The notes: generated by a model not told the origin, from the letters alone. Positions 17,300 through 26,582 are shown, counted from the stretch's first letter. The stretch: DNA of 64,000 nt from Desulfomonilaceae bacterium (GCA_041662605.1 JBAZSD010000010.1:1-64000); one strand, 5' to 3'. Made by a program: numbers and translations.

Positions 17300-18142
17300 A
17301 TGAGACTAGCTCTTGCATACAGGGTTGACGAAAACTACGCTCCGGGAAACACCGAATCTCAAAGGACTTTTTTTGAGAGGCTCGGCGCCGCGCTTGAAAA
17401 AAGACAACATTCGGTAGAAATATACGCTTTGCAAACTGGATCATCTGTTATCGGGCCCGCTTCGGCACAGCCTGGCTCTCTAGTCTCCATTGCGGAGGTT
17501 GGAGAACTGGCGAATTTGTTCCGGAAAGCTAATGATTACGATCTGCTCCACATTCATGGATCAATGTCCGCTGGTTTTTTTTCGGGGCTAACCGACACTC
17601 CGGTGCTGTTGAGCCTTGCCCCCAGCTCAAGCGTTGATCCGCTTTCACTCCTGGATAATTGCGGAGAGCGGACATATCTCATCTGGACGGAGAACAGCGA
17701 CGCCCCCGATCATCCCAGGTTTCTCGGTGTTGTCCGATACGGTAGTGAGAGCATTGCTGAGGACTATCTGAATGTCTACAAAAAAATCCTGGCGATGTAC
17801 CATCGAGAGGATCATCGGCCGTGGGGATATTATCAAGTCCTGTCGGACCTGGAGAATCACAAGGTTAAGCGAATAGTGGTTTACCCTGGGAAAAGACTGA
17901 GTCTGCAACGCCACGGAAAAAGATCCGAACATTGGGTCATGATTAGTGGAGGCGGTCTGGTAACTCTTGACGACCAAGAGATATTAGTGGAGCTAGGTCA
18001 GTCTGTTGATATACCAGTAGGGGTAAAGCACAGGATTCTTAACCCTGGTCCCGATCTGGCAGTATTTGTAGAAATACAGATGGGCGCTTATTTTGGTGAA
18101 GATGACATCGAGAGATTTGAAGATGATTTTGGTAGGGTCTAG
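17300..18142 (+). CDS. Glycosyltransferase-like N-terminus fused to a type II phosphomannose isomerase cupin
   Basis: A 280-residue two-part protein. Residues about 173-280 are the cupin half of type II mannose-6-phosphate isomerase/GDP-mannose pyrophosphorylase: RPWGYYQVL, VYPGKRLSLQRH..RSEHWV, IPVGVKHRILNPG and GEDDIERFEDDFGR are all in place, including the metal-binding QxH and EH. The first 165 residues resemble the N-terminal Rossmann part of a GT-B (group 1) glycosyltransferase (ALAYRVDENYAPGNTE, YDLLHIHGSMSAGFF). They lack the C-terminal donor site, so catalysis there is unlikely. AAGGAG ten bases upstream fixes the start at 17300; the frame is open further up. The combination is unusual. 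A sugar-phosphate isomerase or sensing role is possible. Confidence 0.78.
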   Translation: MRLALAYRVDENYAPGNTESQRTFFERLGAALEKRQHSVEIYALQTGSSVIGPASAQPGSLVSIAEVGELANLFRKANDYDLLHIHGSMSAGFFSGLTDTPVLLSLAPSSSVDPLSLLDNCGERTYLIWTENSDAPDHPRFLGVVRYGSESIAEDYLNVYKKILAMYHREDHRPWGYYQVLSDLENHKVKRIVVYPGKRLSLQRHGKRSEHWVMISGGGLVTLDDQEILVELGQSVDIPVGVKHRILNPGPDLAVFVEIQMGAYFGEDDIERFEDDFGRV

Positions 18143-18214
18143 CCGTTCCGGTAAATCCTGATCATTTTCCGAAACGGCTCCAGTATATGTGTGTAAATAA
18201 CCTAATTTACCAGG

Positions 18215-18925
18215 TCAAATTGCCTTTGGCAGGATAGAGACAAGATGTTCCGCCATGGTTTGTACATGTCTGAGCAAAGACTGAATAGATTCCAACATAT
18301 CAAGATATAATGAAGATGAACGGGGAGAGGCGCTCCCATCAAGAAGCCTGTCAACATGGGCTACCTCCAGATCCTGCCCCAATTGATCCAGCCTTTTGGC
18401 CTCATAAATGATGTGGCTGAGAAGAAAACTGTTCGGCGCCACTATTGAGTCGCGGAGATTCCTGAGCAGTTCCATTACAGAACTCAGCAAGTCGTCTATC
18501 TCGAAGAGGGCTTTTTCGCTGAAAGGAACGCTATCCCTGCTTTTAATTTTGCAACAATTGAGAACGCTTTCCAGAAAATCGCCAATTCTCTCCAAATGCG
18601 TTGGAAAAAGCATTATCGCTCGACATACATCTTTGGGTTCGGTTAGTGAGCAAGCGAGATTGCTTGTCAATATCTTTTCCTGCAGATGAACATCACCGGC
18701 CAGATTTTCGCACGCCGATATTTCCTCAGGACAATCACTTATAAACGCAAGCCTGCTCAATCTTGTCATTTCCACAAGCTTGCTCAGCATCACCAAAAGA
18801 CCTTCTTCGATGGTAAGGCTTTCCGAAACCGGGTGCTGATGCAGATCTTCGATTTTCAGCGCCTCAGCGTCGAGTTTGGGGCTCATCATCCGTACAGGGT
18901 TAAAGAAAACACGTTTATCTTTCAT
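18215..18925 (-). CDS. PhoU-like domain protein
   Basis: A 236-residue all-helical protein. The segment DVCRAIMLFPTHLERIGDFLESVLNCC contains the PhoU-type E.RIGD motif used for metal/phosphate-regulatory contacts, and a second helical half follows (LLSHIIYEAKRLDQLGQDLE). PhoU-like proteins restrain phosphate transport or signalling. No Pst or Na/Pi transporter gene is next to it, so its partner is elsewhere. GAGGAGG precedes the ATG. It converges with the cupin-fusion gene. It is less similar to canonical PhoU than to the PhoU tail of Na/Pi cotransporters. Confidence 0.7.
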   Translation of the reverse strand: MKDKRVFFNPVRMMSPKLDAEALKIEDLHQHPVSESLTIEEGLLVMLSKLVEMTRLSRLAFISDCPEEISACENLAGDVHLQEKILTSNLACSLTEPKDVCRAIMLFPTHLERIGDFLESVLNCCKIKSRDSVPFSEKALFEIDDLLSSVMELLRNLRDSIVAPNSFLLSHIIYEAKRLDQLGQDLEVAHVDRLLDGSASPRSSSLYLDMLESIQSLLRHVQTMAEHLVSILPKAI

Positions 18926-19392
18926 TAGAGCGGACCTCCTCAGAGTAAACGGCTATATGTGAATTGCGGAAATTTGTAGACGTAATGTATTTGTAACAAA
19001 AAAAAAGTTGGAAAACAAGTTTCTTAAGGGGTCTAAAAAATGTGTAGGGACGCTGAGGGAGCGTCCCTACTTTGACGATGCGTCTGGCTTGGATAACGCA
19101 CCGGGGGAACGTGATCAGTCTGATCTTCTGAGGTGAGATCACGGTTGAATTCCTCGAAAAGCAACATCTGTGCCACCCCAAACCGATTGGCGCCTTCTCG
19201 TTGAAAACCCCACCGAATAAGGACCTTCGGTTATTCCTTGAGGGTAGTGGATCCCAAACATTATAGATAGAGATGTCAATTTTTTTTACAAGCTGTAAAT
19301 AGACTGTTATCGTATAGACACTGTAAGTGGAAAAAATTGGAATGTTCGTATAATTTTCCAAAAGCCACCCTCACAGATAAAGAAGGCGTGCA
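18926..19392. other. Intergenic region with a strong hairpin
   Basis: About 470 bases between divergent genes. The clearest structure is a perfect 11-bp hairpin at 19044-19070 (described separately). A frame open on the minus strand through this stretch looks non-coding: poor composition and no ribosome binding site. Promoters for the PhoU-like and dehydrogenase genes must be here, but I could not place them. Confidence 0.4.
19044..19070. repeat. Perfect 11-bp inverted repeat
   Basis: GTAGGGACGCT (19044-19054) and AGCGTCCCTAC (19060-19070) flank a 5-base loop. There is no T-run, and the gene it could terminate runs away from it. A small palindromic element such as a REP/MITE end fits better than a terminator. 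Confidence 0.5.
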
Positions 19393-20349
19393 ATGAAAGC
19401 CCTGTTCTTTAATGGATCGAATCTAGAGTTGACGGAAAGACCTACTCCTGACATCCGAAGCGGCGAGTCACTGGTCCGGGTCCTGGTGGCCGGGATTTGT
19501 CGAACCGACATTGAGATAATGAAGGGGTACATGAATTTCGCCGGGATACTGGGTCACGAATTTGTCGGAGAAATCGTGAAATCGGATGATTCATCCATGA
19601 TTGGAAAGCGAGTAGTAGGAGAAATTAACGCCGGCTGCGGGAAATGTGATTTCTGCCGGAAGGGTCTCGAAAGACATTGCGCCGATCGGACGACGCTTGG
19701 CATTGCTGGTCGTGATGGAGCCTTCGCCGAATATCTAACGTTACCTACGTCGAATCTGGTTGAAGTTCCTGATTCGGTGTCTAACGAAAAAGCTGTATTT
19801 GTAGAGCCCTTGGCGGCTGCCGTTGAGATCCTTGAGCAAATCCACCTGGCCCCAGCCTCTCGGGTTCTGATCATAGGCGATGGCCGGTTATCTGCTCTGA
19901 CCTTCCTGGTTCTGCGTCTTACAGGATCTGAGTTGACCGTGCTGTCAAAGCATCATGAAAAGAAAAAATTCTTCGACAGTATGGGGGCCAGGGTAATGTC
20001 GGTCGAAGAGACACAAAACAAAAAACGGGAGTTTGATTTTGTCGTAGAAGCCTCGGGTAGTCCCTCCGGGTGGATCACTGCGACGGAACTGGTCAAACCC
20101 AGAGGAACCATAGTTCTCAAAAGCACTTACCACGGGAAGGCTCAATTCGATTCGTCAATCCTTGTTATTAATGAAATCTCGGTCGTGGGTTCACGCTGCG
20201 GCCAGTTTAAACCTGCCTTGAGAATTCTTAATATGGGCTTGGCGGACCCTTCTTCCCTGATCTCCGGCTCATTCACCCTTGACAATTATCGAAGAGCTTT
20301 TGAACAGGCGGATTCGAAAGAGGCCTTCAAAACGCTAATCACCATGTAG
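19393..20349 (+). CDS. Zinc-dependent MDR alcohol/polyol dehydrogenase
   Basis: A 318-residue medium-chain dehydrogenase. Catalytic zinc ligands are C36 (GICRTDIE) and H55-E56 (GHEFVGE), with the third in VFVEPLAAA. The structural zinc site C82, C85, C88, C96 (GCGKCDFC...HC) is intact. The NAD(P) Rossmann turn is degenerate (LIIGDGRLSALT; GxGxxG reads GDGRLS). That and the rather short length leave cofactor preference open. It would oxidise an alcohol or polyol to a carbonyl. The gene's last 15 bases overlap the convergent aminopeptidase gene. Confidence 0.88.
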   Translation: MKALFFNGSNLELTERPTPDIRSGESLVRVLVAGICRTDIEIMKGYMNFAGILGHEFVGEIVKSDDSSMIGKRVVGEINAGCGKCDFCRKGLERHCADRTTLGIAGRDGAFAEYLTLPTSNLVEVPDSVSNEKAVFVEPLAAAVEILEQIHLAPASRVLIIGDGRLSALTFLVLRLTGSELTVLSKHHEKKKFFDSMGARVMSVEETQNKKREFDFVVEASGSPSGWITATELVKPRGTIVLKSTYHGKAQFDSSILVINEISVVGSRCGQFKPALRILNMGLADPSSLISGSFTLDNYRRAFEQADSKEAFKTLITM

Positions 20350-23001
20350 GGGCAAATATGAGTGAGCCTGCCTGTTTACTGTGGGGCTGATGTTTTCAGA
20401 AACCTTGTCGATTATATCGAGTAGCGCCTTTTCTACTTGCGGCTTCAGATTTTGTCTCATCCTGTCGCAATCCTGGAATACGTTCAGGAGCCTGGAAGCC
20501 ACATAGGTGTTGATAGGGGCCAGTTCAATGATGGTTCCCGCTGCCCAGTCCACGCCTGCGTCCGTCCAGATCTTTTTTGTATTCGCTGTCATCGTCAGGA
20601 ATAGAGCCCTTGCCCAGGTAGGATTGGTAATGTCGAATGACGCCCGGTTTCGTTCGTTTTCTATCATCTGGAAAACATCGTCTCCCCAACCGGCTGCCAC
20701 AATCCTGAGATAATTGGCGTATGCGCTCACATGTCCTCGCCAATTCATATAAACCTGTTCGAGGATATCCAGTCGCTCAGGCATTGAGGAACGATTGACC
20801 GCCAGTAGCGCCCCCATTCTGTCAGTCGCTGACGTAGCCCTGCGATAGTGGTTCCTTATGACATCATGACTTTCTGAGGAATCGTCCACGACTATCTGTT
20901 CCAGAAGAGTCTGTTTCAGAATCCTGTCTTCAATTCCGTCTCTCGGGGAAGATTGTTCCCTGTAAGTGTCAAGAGCGTCGAACTGTTTTACGAGTTCCCC
21001 CCTGAACGCATTATTGACAGTCCCAATAAGTCTTTCCCTGGTTTCTATCAATTCCCTGTGCCAGCTTGAGTAATCTCTGTCCATGGGCTGTTCATCGATT
21101 CTGAGGAAAAAGGCCTTTGTGGAAGTGGCCATGCTATTGTCAGAAAGAAGCTCCCCAAAAATGTCCAGCCAGATGGTGTCAATTTCTGATTTCGGGTCAT
21201 TCAGAAGTCTGACTCTCTGTATATCTGTAAACCTTCTAAACGCTTCTATCCTGTTAAAGAGATTATCGTCCAGTCGGGTCTGTAATATTAAGGATTCGGG
21301 GGTTTCGTCCATTACGCGACAAACCCCATAAAAAGAATAGTCCCTGTTTACAGACGCAAAGGCCGGTTCGTTTTTAATGTCCTCAAAGGCTAGTTCAGAT
21401 CTGTCATTACGGAACTCAAAGATTCTCTCCGTCCCCGGGATGGAGCGTCCTTCATTGTCGACCAGGGCAACCTGCACCGGCATGTGGAAAGGCTCGTTTG
21501 CAGCGTCATCCTTCTCTTGAGAAAAAATCATCGAATAGCGCTTGTTTTCAGAATCATAACAATTCTTGACCGTTACCTTGGGATATCCGATACGGTGCAA
21601 CCAGCATCTCTTGAATTGGCCCAGGTCCCTTCCTGAAACCTTTTCAAAACACTCAAAGAACTGATCAGTATTTGCGTTGGAATTCCTGTACCTCGTGAAA
21701 TATAGCTCCTTGGACTCCTGAAAAGTTCCTTTCCCCAAAATCAGCCTGAGCATGCGGATTACTTCAGCGGCCTTGACATAAGTCACACTGTCGATAAGTT
21801 CATCAGGGTCGTTAAATCCTTCCCTCACTATTATCCCCGCCTTGCCGGTGTCTTCGATAGCAAGAGGCCCCAAGAGGGGATTTCTAATAGAATCCACCTG
21901 GTTCAAACGGATAAAAGTGGGGTCAAAGATGTCTTCGAGGAAGCGTCTTTCGACATCCACCGTATAGGCTTCGTTCAACCACACGTCAAAAGGAGTCTCC
22001 ATAGTCGTTTCGCTGCCACACTGGTTATGCTCGTATTCGTGAACAATAACCGCATGCGCATATAGCAAAGAGGTGTCGAGGGTATGTTCGTCGATGAGAG
22101 CGGCGTCCGTGACAATAGTGGTGTTTCCCACATTTTCCATTCCTCCGAAATTTGACTTTGTCATGCAAATGGTTCTGTAAACATCCGACGTATACTCATA
22201 GTTCTGGGTTTGAGCGACCCACAGGACTGATTGCTTGAGTATTCGCATCGGAATCGTTGCGCCCTGAGTTCGGCCTGGTGGTGTCAGATACTCCAGTCGA
22301 GCCTTTTTACCTGAATTGAACGTCACATGATCGACCAGTTCATCCCATGTTCCGGCGCAAACGATAAAGAGATATGGCGCCATAGGAATGTCGTTTTGGT
22401 ATGTAATGATTTTTCGAGCAGGCTCCCCGGGTTTCAGAATTGGGCGCCCGTCAGGATTGGTTTTCCGATCTATGGTTCCATTGGATATAAGGTGTGTATA
22501 GCGTGAATCAGCCTCAATGGTAGTCCTCATTGAGCACTTGGCTCTGCAATCGTCGAAAACTGGCGCGATCCGCTGAAATCCCCACTGCTGGCACTGGGAT
22601 ATGAATTGCTGGGGGGCTCCTACCGGCGTGACGTCTCTGTAAATTCCCTCCAAAATATTGTCTGAAGGAACGCATCTTGTCACGGTTTTAAGTTTGAAAG
22701 TTTCTTCACCTCTAATAGACCCGTCAGGGATAACAATAATTTTGTTTATGTCACGATGATATTCAAACTTTGGGTTTATGTCGTGGTACCCACTAGGCGG
22801 CTTTTCCCATGAAATGTCGATTATTTCCAGATCACGAGCGTCCAGTTCTATTGTGTCAAGCTCACGAAGCGCCGAAATCCATAGGATATTGGACACCTCG
22901 ACATACGCGTCGAGAAAATTGACGTAAAGATCCATATGGTTGAGCCTGAGAGGCAATGGTGGGAAGTCTTCCCGAACGTATTTGTATGGCTTTGAGGTCA
23001 A
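20335..23001 (-). CDS. pepN: Aminopeptidase N (M1 family, PepN type)
   Basis: An 888-residue M1 zinc aminopeptidase that removes N-terminal residues from peptides in the cytoplasm. The substrate-binding exopeptidase motif GGMEN is followed about 35 residues later by HEYEHN (HExxH zinc ligands) and the third ligand in LNEAYT. The overall size and the order of the four domains match the Escherichia coli PepN group. The N-terminal lobe is normal and no signal peptide is present. The start is TTG 23001, supported by AAGGAG eight bases upstream. It overlaps the convergent dehydrogenase by 15 bases. Confidence 0.93.
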   Translation of the reverse strand: MTSKPYKYVREDFPPLPLRLNHMDLYVNFLDAYVEVSNILWISALRELDTIELDARDLEIIDISWEKPPSGYHDINPKFEYHRDINKIIVIPDGSIRGEETFKLKTVTRCVPSDNILEGIYRDVTPVGAPQQFISQCQQWGFQRIAPVFDDCRAKCSMRTTIEADSRYTHLISNGTIDRKTNPDGRPILKPGEPARKIITYQNDIPMAPYLFIVCAGTWDELVDHVTFNSGKKARLEYLTPPGRTQGATIPMRILKQSVLWVAQTQNYEYTSDVYRTICMTKSNFGGMENVGNTTIVTDAALIDEHTLDTSLLYAHAVIVHEYEHNQCGSETTMETPFDVWLNEAYTVDVERRFLEDIFDPTFIRLNQVDSIRNPLLGPLAIEDTGKAGIIVREGFNDPDELIDSVTYVKAAEVIRMLRLILGKGTFQESKELYFTRYRNSNANTDQFFECFEKVSGRDLGQFKRCWLHRIGYPKVTVKNCYDSENKRYSMIFSQEKDDAANEPFHMPVQVALVDNEGRSIPGTERIFEFRNDRSELAFEDIKNEPAFASVNRDYSFYGVCRVMDETPESLILQTRLDDNLFNRIEAFRRFTDIQRVRLLNDPKSEIDTIWLDIFGELLSDNSMATSTKAFFLRIDEQPMDRDYSSWHRELIETRERLIGTVNNAFRGELVKQFDALDTYREQSSPRDGIEDRILKQTLLEQIVVDDSSESHDVIRNHYRRATSATDRMGALLAVNRSSMPERLDILEQVYMNWRGHVSAYANYLRIVAAGWGDDVFQMIENERNRASFDITNPTWARALFLTMTANTKKIWTDAGVDWAAGTIIELAPINTYVASRLLNVFQDCDRMRQNLKPQVEKALLDIIDKVSENISPTVNRQAHSYLPLHGD

Positions 23002-23181
23002 GTCGGCGTCTCCTTATCATCATGAAGTCCGTTCATATATATACGATTTAAGTGTTCCGAGGGTAAAGAGTGTCTTTTCATGAGCGAAGTTCTGTTTACC
23101 GGGCCACTTGTCATGACTATTCTGAATCTTACTATGATGTATCATTTGTAAGAATAACGCTATTGAAAAGGAGCCAGGAAC

Positions 23182-23751
23182 ATGACAGGAAAAATTGTAT
23201 GGGAGACTGATCTGGAGAAAGCTCTCACCCGAGCCAAGAAAGAAAAGAAGCCGATTCTTCTTGATTTCTTCAACCCTGCCTGAATTGGCTGCAAACAGAT
23301 GGATGCAGTTACGTATCCAGACCCTAAGACGGTAGATTTTGTAGACGCCCGGTTAATTCCACTCCGTATACCTTCAGATGACAAGCTCGCCGGTGAATTC
23401 AAGATAAAATGGACCCCAACATTAATAACGCTCGATGAAAACGGCGAAGAACATCATAGATCAGTTGGATTTCTTAAGCCGGAAGAGTTTCAGGCCGTAT
23501 CTCTTCTAGGCATTGGAAAAGCGTATTTTGAAACTGGTGATTTTGAGGCGGCTATCCGAAACTTTAAAGAGGTTATAGAGCGACATTCTTCCAGCAAATC
23601 AGCGCCGGAAAGTGTTTACTTGATGGGGGTATCACTATATAAGAGCACCGGACAGGCTTCTCATCTCAGGGACGCTTATGAAACCCTGATCAAATCGTAC
23701 CCCGGCAGCGATTGGGCAGATAGAGCTGATCCTTACAAACTGATCGGTTGA
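23182..23751 (+). CDS. Thioredoxin-like selenoprotein (UxxC) with a TPR tail
   Basis: The reading frame from ATG 23182 (AAAAGGAG 10 bases upstream) to TAA-side stop TGA 23749-23751 contains one in-frame TGA at 23281-23283. It falls exactly where a thioredoxin-like protein has its first redox cysteine: ILLDFFNPA-U-IGCKQMD, so the motif is U34-I-G-C37. The frame continues cleanly for 155 codons. Downstream it has the thioredoxin cis-Pro strand (KWTPTLITLD), then about 75 residues of tetratricopeptide-like helices (LGIGKAYFETGDFEAAIRNF). Expected product is 189 residues with selenocysteine. The TGA is preceded by GCC and followed by a possible SECIS hairpin. Annotation tools will usually truncate it to the downstream 150 codons. 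A real stop or sequencing error is the alternative. Confidence 0.85.
23300..23319 (+). promoter_or_regulatory. Candidate bacterial SECIS hairpin
   Basis: TGGATGC (23300-23306) pairs with GTATCCA (23313-23319), with one G-U pair, leaving the six-base loop AGTTAC with G in its second position. The loop begins 23 bases after the TGA, inside the 16-37 base range described for bacterial SECIS elements. It lies within the coding sequence, as bacterial SECIS elements do. Confidence 0.5.
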
Positions 23752-23908
23752 GAGCGTTAGTTAACTTTCAGCCCTCTATTGATAATCGATCTTACGCTGT
23801 TTGAAGTTGAGTTATCGCTCGCCGGAGGGATTACTTTCTTGACATGACTACCCCTTTTGAATAGCTTCAAACAGCGCATACCCAAATTTCACTTTTGAGG
23901 TGGATCGT

Positions 23909-25213
23909 ATGTCCCTGGGCCAAAAGCAGCGTGTTGCCTCAGGCGTCAGCCAGTTGGACCGCCTCCTTGGGGGGTTGTTTATAGGAGATAATGTCGTTTG
24001 GCATGACGACGCCGGGAGCCTGGCCTCAGTTTTTTGTCTGAATTTTATTCAGGCCTCCGAATCACAGGGTAAACCGGTAATTTATGTTAGCTTCGATAGA
24101 TCTCCCCGAAATCTTCTGGAAAAATTGGGGTCATTGGCTGAAAATCCGCTGTTAACCATACTTGATTGTTTCACTTGGGGAAAGGGTTCGGGGTCAGATG
24201 TTTTTCTGAGGTTTTATTATGACAGCAAGACGGATTGGCCCTGTCGTATAATTCGTGTCGATGAGCCGAGGAATCCTCAGCAGGTCATGGACACTCTTTA
24301 CGGGGTTCACGCCTCTATGGAAGGCGATGTGAGGCTCGTTTTTGAAAGTATCACTGGGATGCAGGAAGTCTGGGGTGGAGAAGATAGCATCCTCAGTTTC
24401 TACACGCATTCATGCCCGAGGCTTTATGAGTTAAACACGGTGGCTTACTGGATAATGGAGAAGAACGCCCATTCTCCAAAGCTCCGCGCCCAAATCAACC
24501 AGATAGCCCAGGTAGCGATAGAGTTATCAATTAAGCGCGGAGCCACCTCTCTGACCATGCTCAAGGCGGAGGAGCGAAGTTTCGAAAACCTGCATAGACC
24601 TTACACCTATTGGACCAAAGATTTAAACGTAAGGTTCGAAGAGGAACGCAGGACTTCAGGCCGAATAGAATTGGGGCTCAGACTGAAAGATGTGAGAACC
24701 AAGAGGGGGCTATCCCAGACAGAATTGTCAAAACTTGTCGGAGTTACTCCGAGCACTATTTCTCAAGTGGAAAGCAATCTTATTTATCCTTCCTTACCAG
24801 CGCTATTAAAAATGGCGGAAGTCCTTTCAGTGGATGTCAGTTATTTTTTTCAGGATCGTGTGGACGTGGCTAGGAGAATCGTGTTCTCGTCTTCGGAAGC
24901 CCTGGAAATAAAGCTTCCTGACATGCCGGATGGGCTTGTGGAGGCAAAGCTCCTAACGCCAATTGATTTTGATGGTCAGGCCGAACCTTACATGATCGAA
25001 ATTTCTCCTGAAGCAAAACTGACATGCCACTTTTTCATCCATAAAGGTGAAGAAGTCGGGTACTTGCTTTCAGGTCGTTTGCAAATGGTGGTCGAGAAAG
25101 CGGTGTACAAACTCAGGTCTGGTGACGTCATATATCTTACTTCGGAAATGCCCAACCAATGGATTAATCCCGGCCCGGGAGTAGCCAAACTCATCTGGTT
25201 AAAATTAAAATAA
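23909..25213 (+). CDS. KaiC/RecA-like domain fused to an XRE helix-turn-helix and a cupin
   Basis: A 434-residue regulator with three parts. Residues 1-235 follow the KaiC/RadA layout (GVSQLDRLLGGLFIGDNVVW, then PVIYVSFDRS), but the Walker A lysine is missing: the loop reads HDDAGSLAS, so ATP hydrolysis is unlikely. Residues about 252-310 are an XRE helix-turn-helix (LKDVRTKRGLSQTELSKLVG, VTPSTISQVESN). Residues about 365-434 are a small-barrel cupin (HFFIHKGEEVGYLLSGRL, SGDVIYL). The XRE-cupin pair is a known ligand-responsive repressor type; the degenerate RecA-like part is the odd one. GAGGTG precedes ATG 23909. It lies upstream of a sugar/methyltransferase cluster that it may control. Confidence 0.85.
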   Translation: MSLGQKQRVASGVSQLDRLLGGLFIGDNVVWHDDAGSLASVFCLNFIQASESQGKPVIYVSFDRSPRNLLEKLGSLAENPLLTILDCFTWGKGSGSDVFLRFYYDSKTDWPCRIIRVDEPRNPQQVMDTLYGVHASMEGDVRLVFESITGMQEVWGGEDSILSFYTHSCPRLYELNTVAYWIMEKNAHSPKLRAQINQIAQVAIELSIKRGATSLTMLKAEERSFENLHRPYTYWTKDLNVRFEEERRTSGRIELGLRLKDVRTKRGLSQTELSKLVGVTPSTISQVESNLIYPSLPALLKMAEVLSVDVSYFFQDRVDVARRIVFSSSEALEIKLPDMPDGLVEAKLLTPIDFDGQAEPYMIEISPEAKLTCHFFIHKGEEVGYLLSGRLQMVVEKAVYKLRSGDVIYLTSEMPNQWINPGPGVAKLIWLKLK

Positions 25214-25439
25214 GAAATATCTGGAAAACTTCATCACACTATGAAACATATTTTCGGCTACCTGGTCGATGATTCTAAACGCTCTGGCGCCAGATAATCT
25301 TTTAATATTTTAAAGGATTTTCTTGACCTTGAGTGTTTAATAGGTTATTGCATAAAAGTTTAGGCTGTGATCTGTCATTAAGAATATTGCGGTCTACTTT
25401 GATCCGTTGGAACGATATTTTTTTGGAGAACCTCGAAAG

Positions 25440-26552
25440 ATGATACCTGTATGCGAACCAGCGCTTGACGGTCGTGAACGGCAATACGTGAGCGACTGCC
25501 TGGAAACAACATGGATTTCCTCGGCCGGAAAATACATAAACATGTTCGAAGAAAAATTCGCTGAATATTGCGGCGCTCGCCACGGTGTCGCCTGCAGCAG
25601 CGGCACAACAGCGATTCATTTGGCCATGGAGGCCCTTGGAATAGGTCACGGAGATGAGGTTATAATACCCGATTTTACTCTCATCGTATCAGCGAATATG
25701 GTCATCTTGCCTGGGGCCAGGCCGGTATTGGTTGATGTGGACAGGAGAACCTGGTGTATTGATCCAAGACTTATTGAGGAAAAGATAACCCCTCGCACCA
25801 AGGCTATCATGGCAGTCCACATGTACGGCCATCCATGCGACATGGACGCTATCATGAAAATAGCCAGGAAACGAAATCTGTTTGTCATAGAAGACTGCGC
25901 AGAGGCCCACGGGGCTGAGGTTAATGGCGCAAAAGTCGGCGCCATCGGTGATGTTTCCTGTTTCAGCTTCTATGGCAACAAAATACTCACCACCGGTGAA
26001 GGCGGTATGGTCGTCTGTAACGATGATGATATTGCCAAGCGTCTAAGACTTCTCTGCAACCAGGGTTTCCAGGAGCCACGATTCGTTCACAACGTTATGG
26101 GGTTCAATTACCGCCTGACCAATGTACAAGCGGCAATCGGCTTGGCTCAAACCGAGATGGTCGAACAGAAAGTCGAAAAGAAGCGTTGGATCGGCGCTCG
26201 TTACAATGAACTTTTGTCTGGGTGGCCGCATCTGACATTACCCGTCGAAGAGCCCTGGGCGAAAAATGTTTACTGGATGTACGGCGTGGTCATAAACGAC
26301 AGCTTCGGACTGTCCAAAGAACAGTTGATGGCCAGGTTACGGGAAAAAGGTGTAGATACAAGGGCGTTTTTCTGTCCGATGTCTTTGCAACCGGTATTCA
26401 AAGGTTCCGATCATCGATTCCCGGATATAACCGGAAACTATCCCGTGTCGGTCGACCTTTGGAATCGGGGGCTTTATTTGCCTTCCGGGTTGCCGTTGAC
26501 AGAAGAGCAGATTCAAACTGTCGTGGAAAAAGTTAAAGAGTGTAAACCCTGA
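25440..26552 (+). CDS. DegT/DnrJ/EryC1/StrS aminotransferase (sugar aminotransferase)
   Basis: A 370-residue PLP enzyme of the sugar nucleotide aminotransferase family that converts a keto sugar into an amino sugar, similar in layout to GDP-perosamine synthase. GTTAIHLAM is the PLP phosphate loop, IEDCAEAHGA holds the cofactor aspartate, and CFSFYGNKILTTGEGG holds the Schiff-base lysine. LNGWPH-type and GVDTRAFFCPMSLQP segments complete the family. GGAG upstream favours ATG 25440 over the in-frame TTG 25407. It heads a run of same-strand genes for a glycan or modified sugar, though a terminator separates it from the next one. Confidence 0.93.
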   Translation: MIPVCEPALDGRERQYVSDCLETTWISSAGKYINMFEEKFAEYCGARHGVACSSGTTAIHLAMEALGIGHGDEVIIPDFTLIVSANMVILPGARPVLVDVDRRTWCIDPRLIEEKITPRTKAIMAVHMYGHPCDMDAIMKIARKRNLFVIEDCAEAHGAEVNGAKVGAIGDVSCFSFYGNKILTTGEGGMVVCNDDDIAKRLRLLCNQGFQEPRFVHNVMGFNYRLTNVQAAIGLAQTEMVEQKVEKKRWIGARYNELLSGWPHLTLPVEEPWAKNVYWMYGVVINDSFGLSKEQLMARLREKGVDTRAFFCPMSLQPVFKGSDHRFPDITGNYPVSVDLWNRGLYLPSGLPLTEEQIQTVVEKVKECKP

Positions 26553-26582
26553 CCGAATTGTGGTAAAAATTAAATCACAAAG

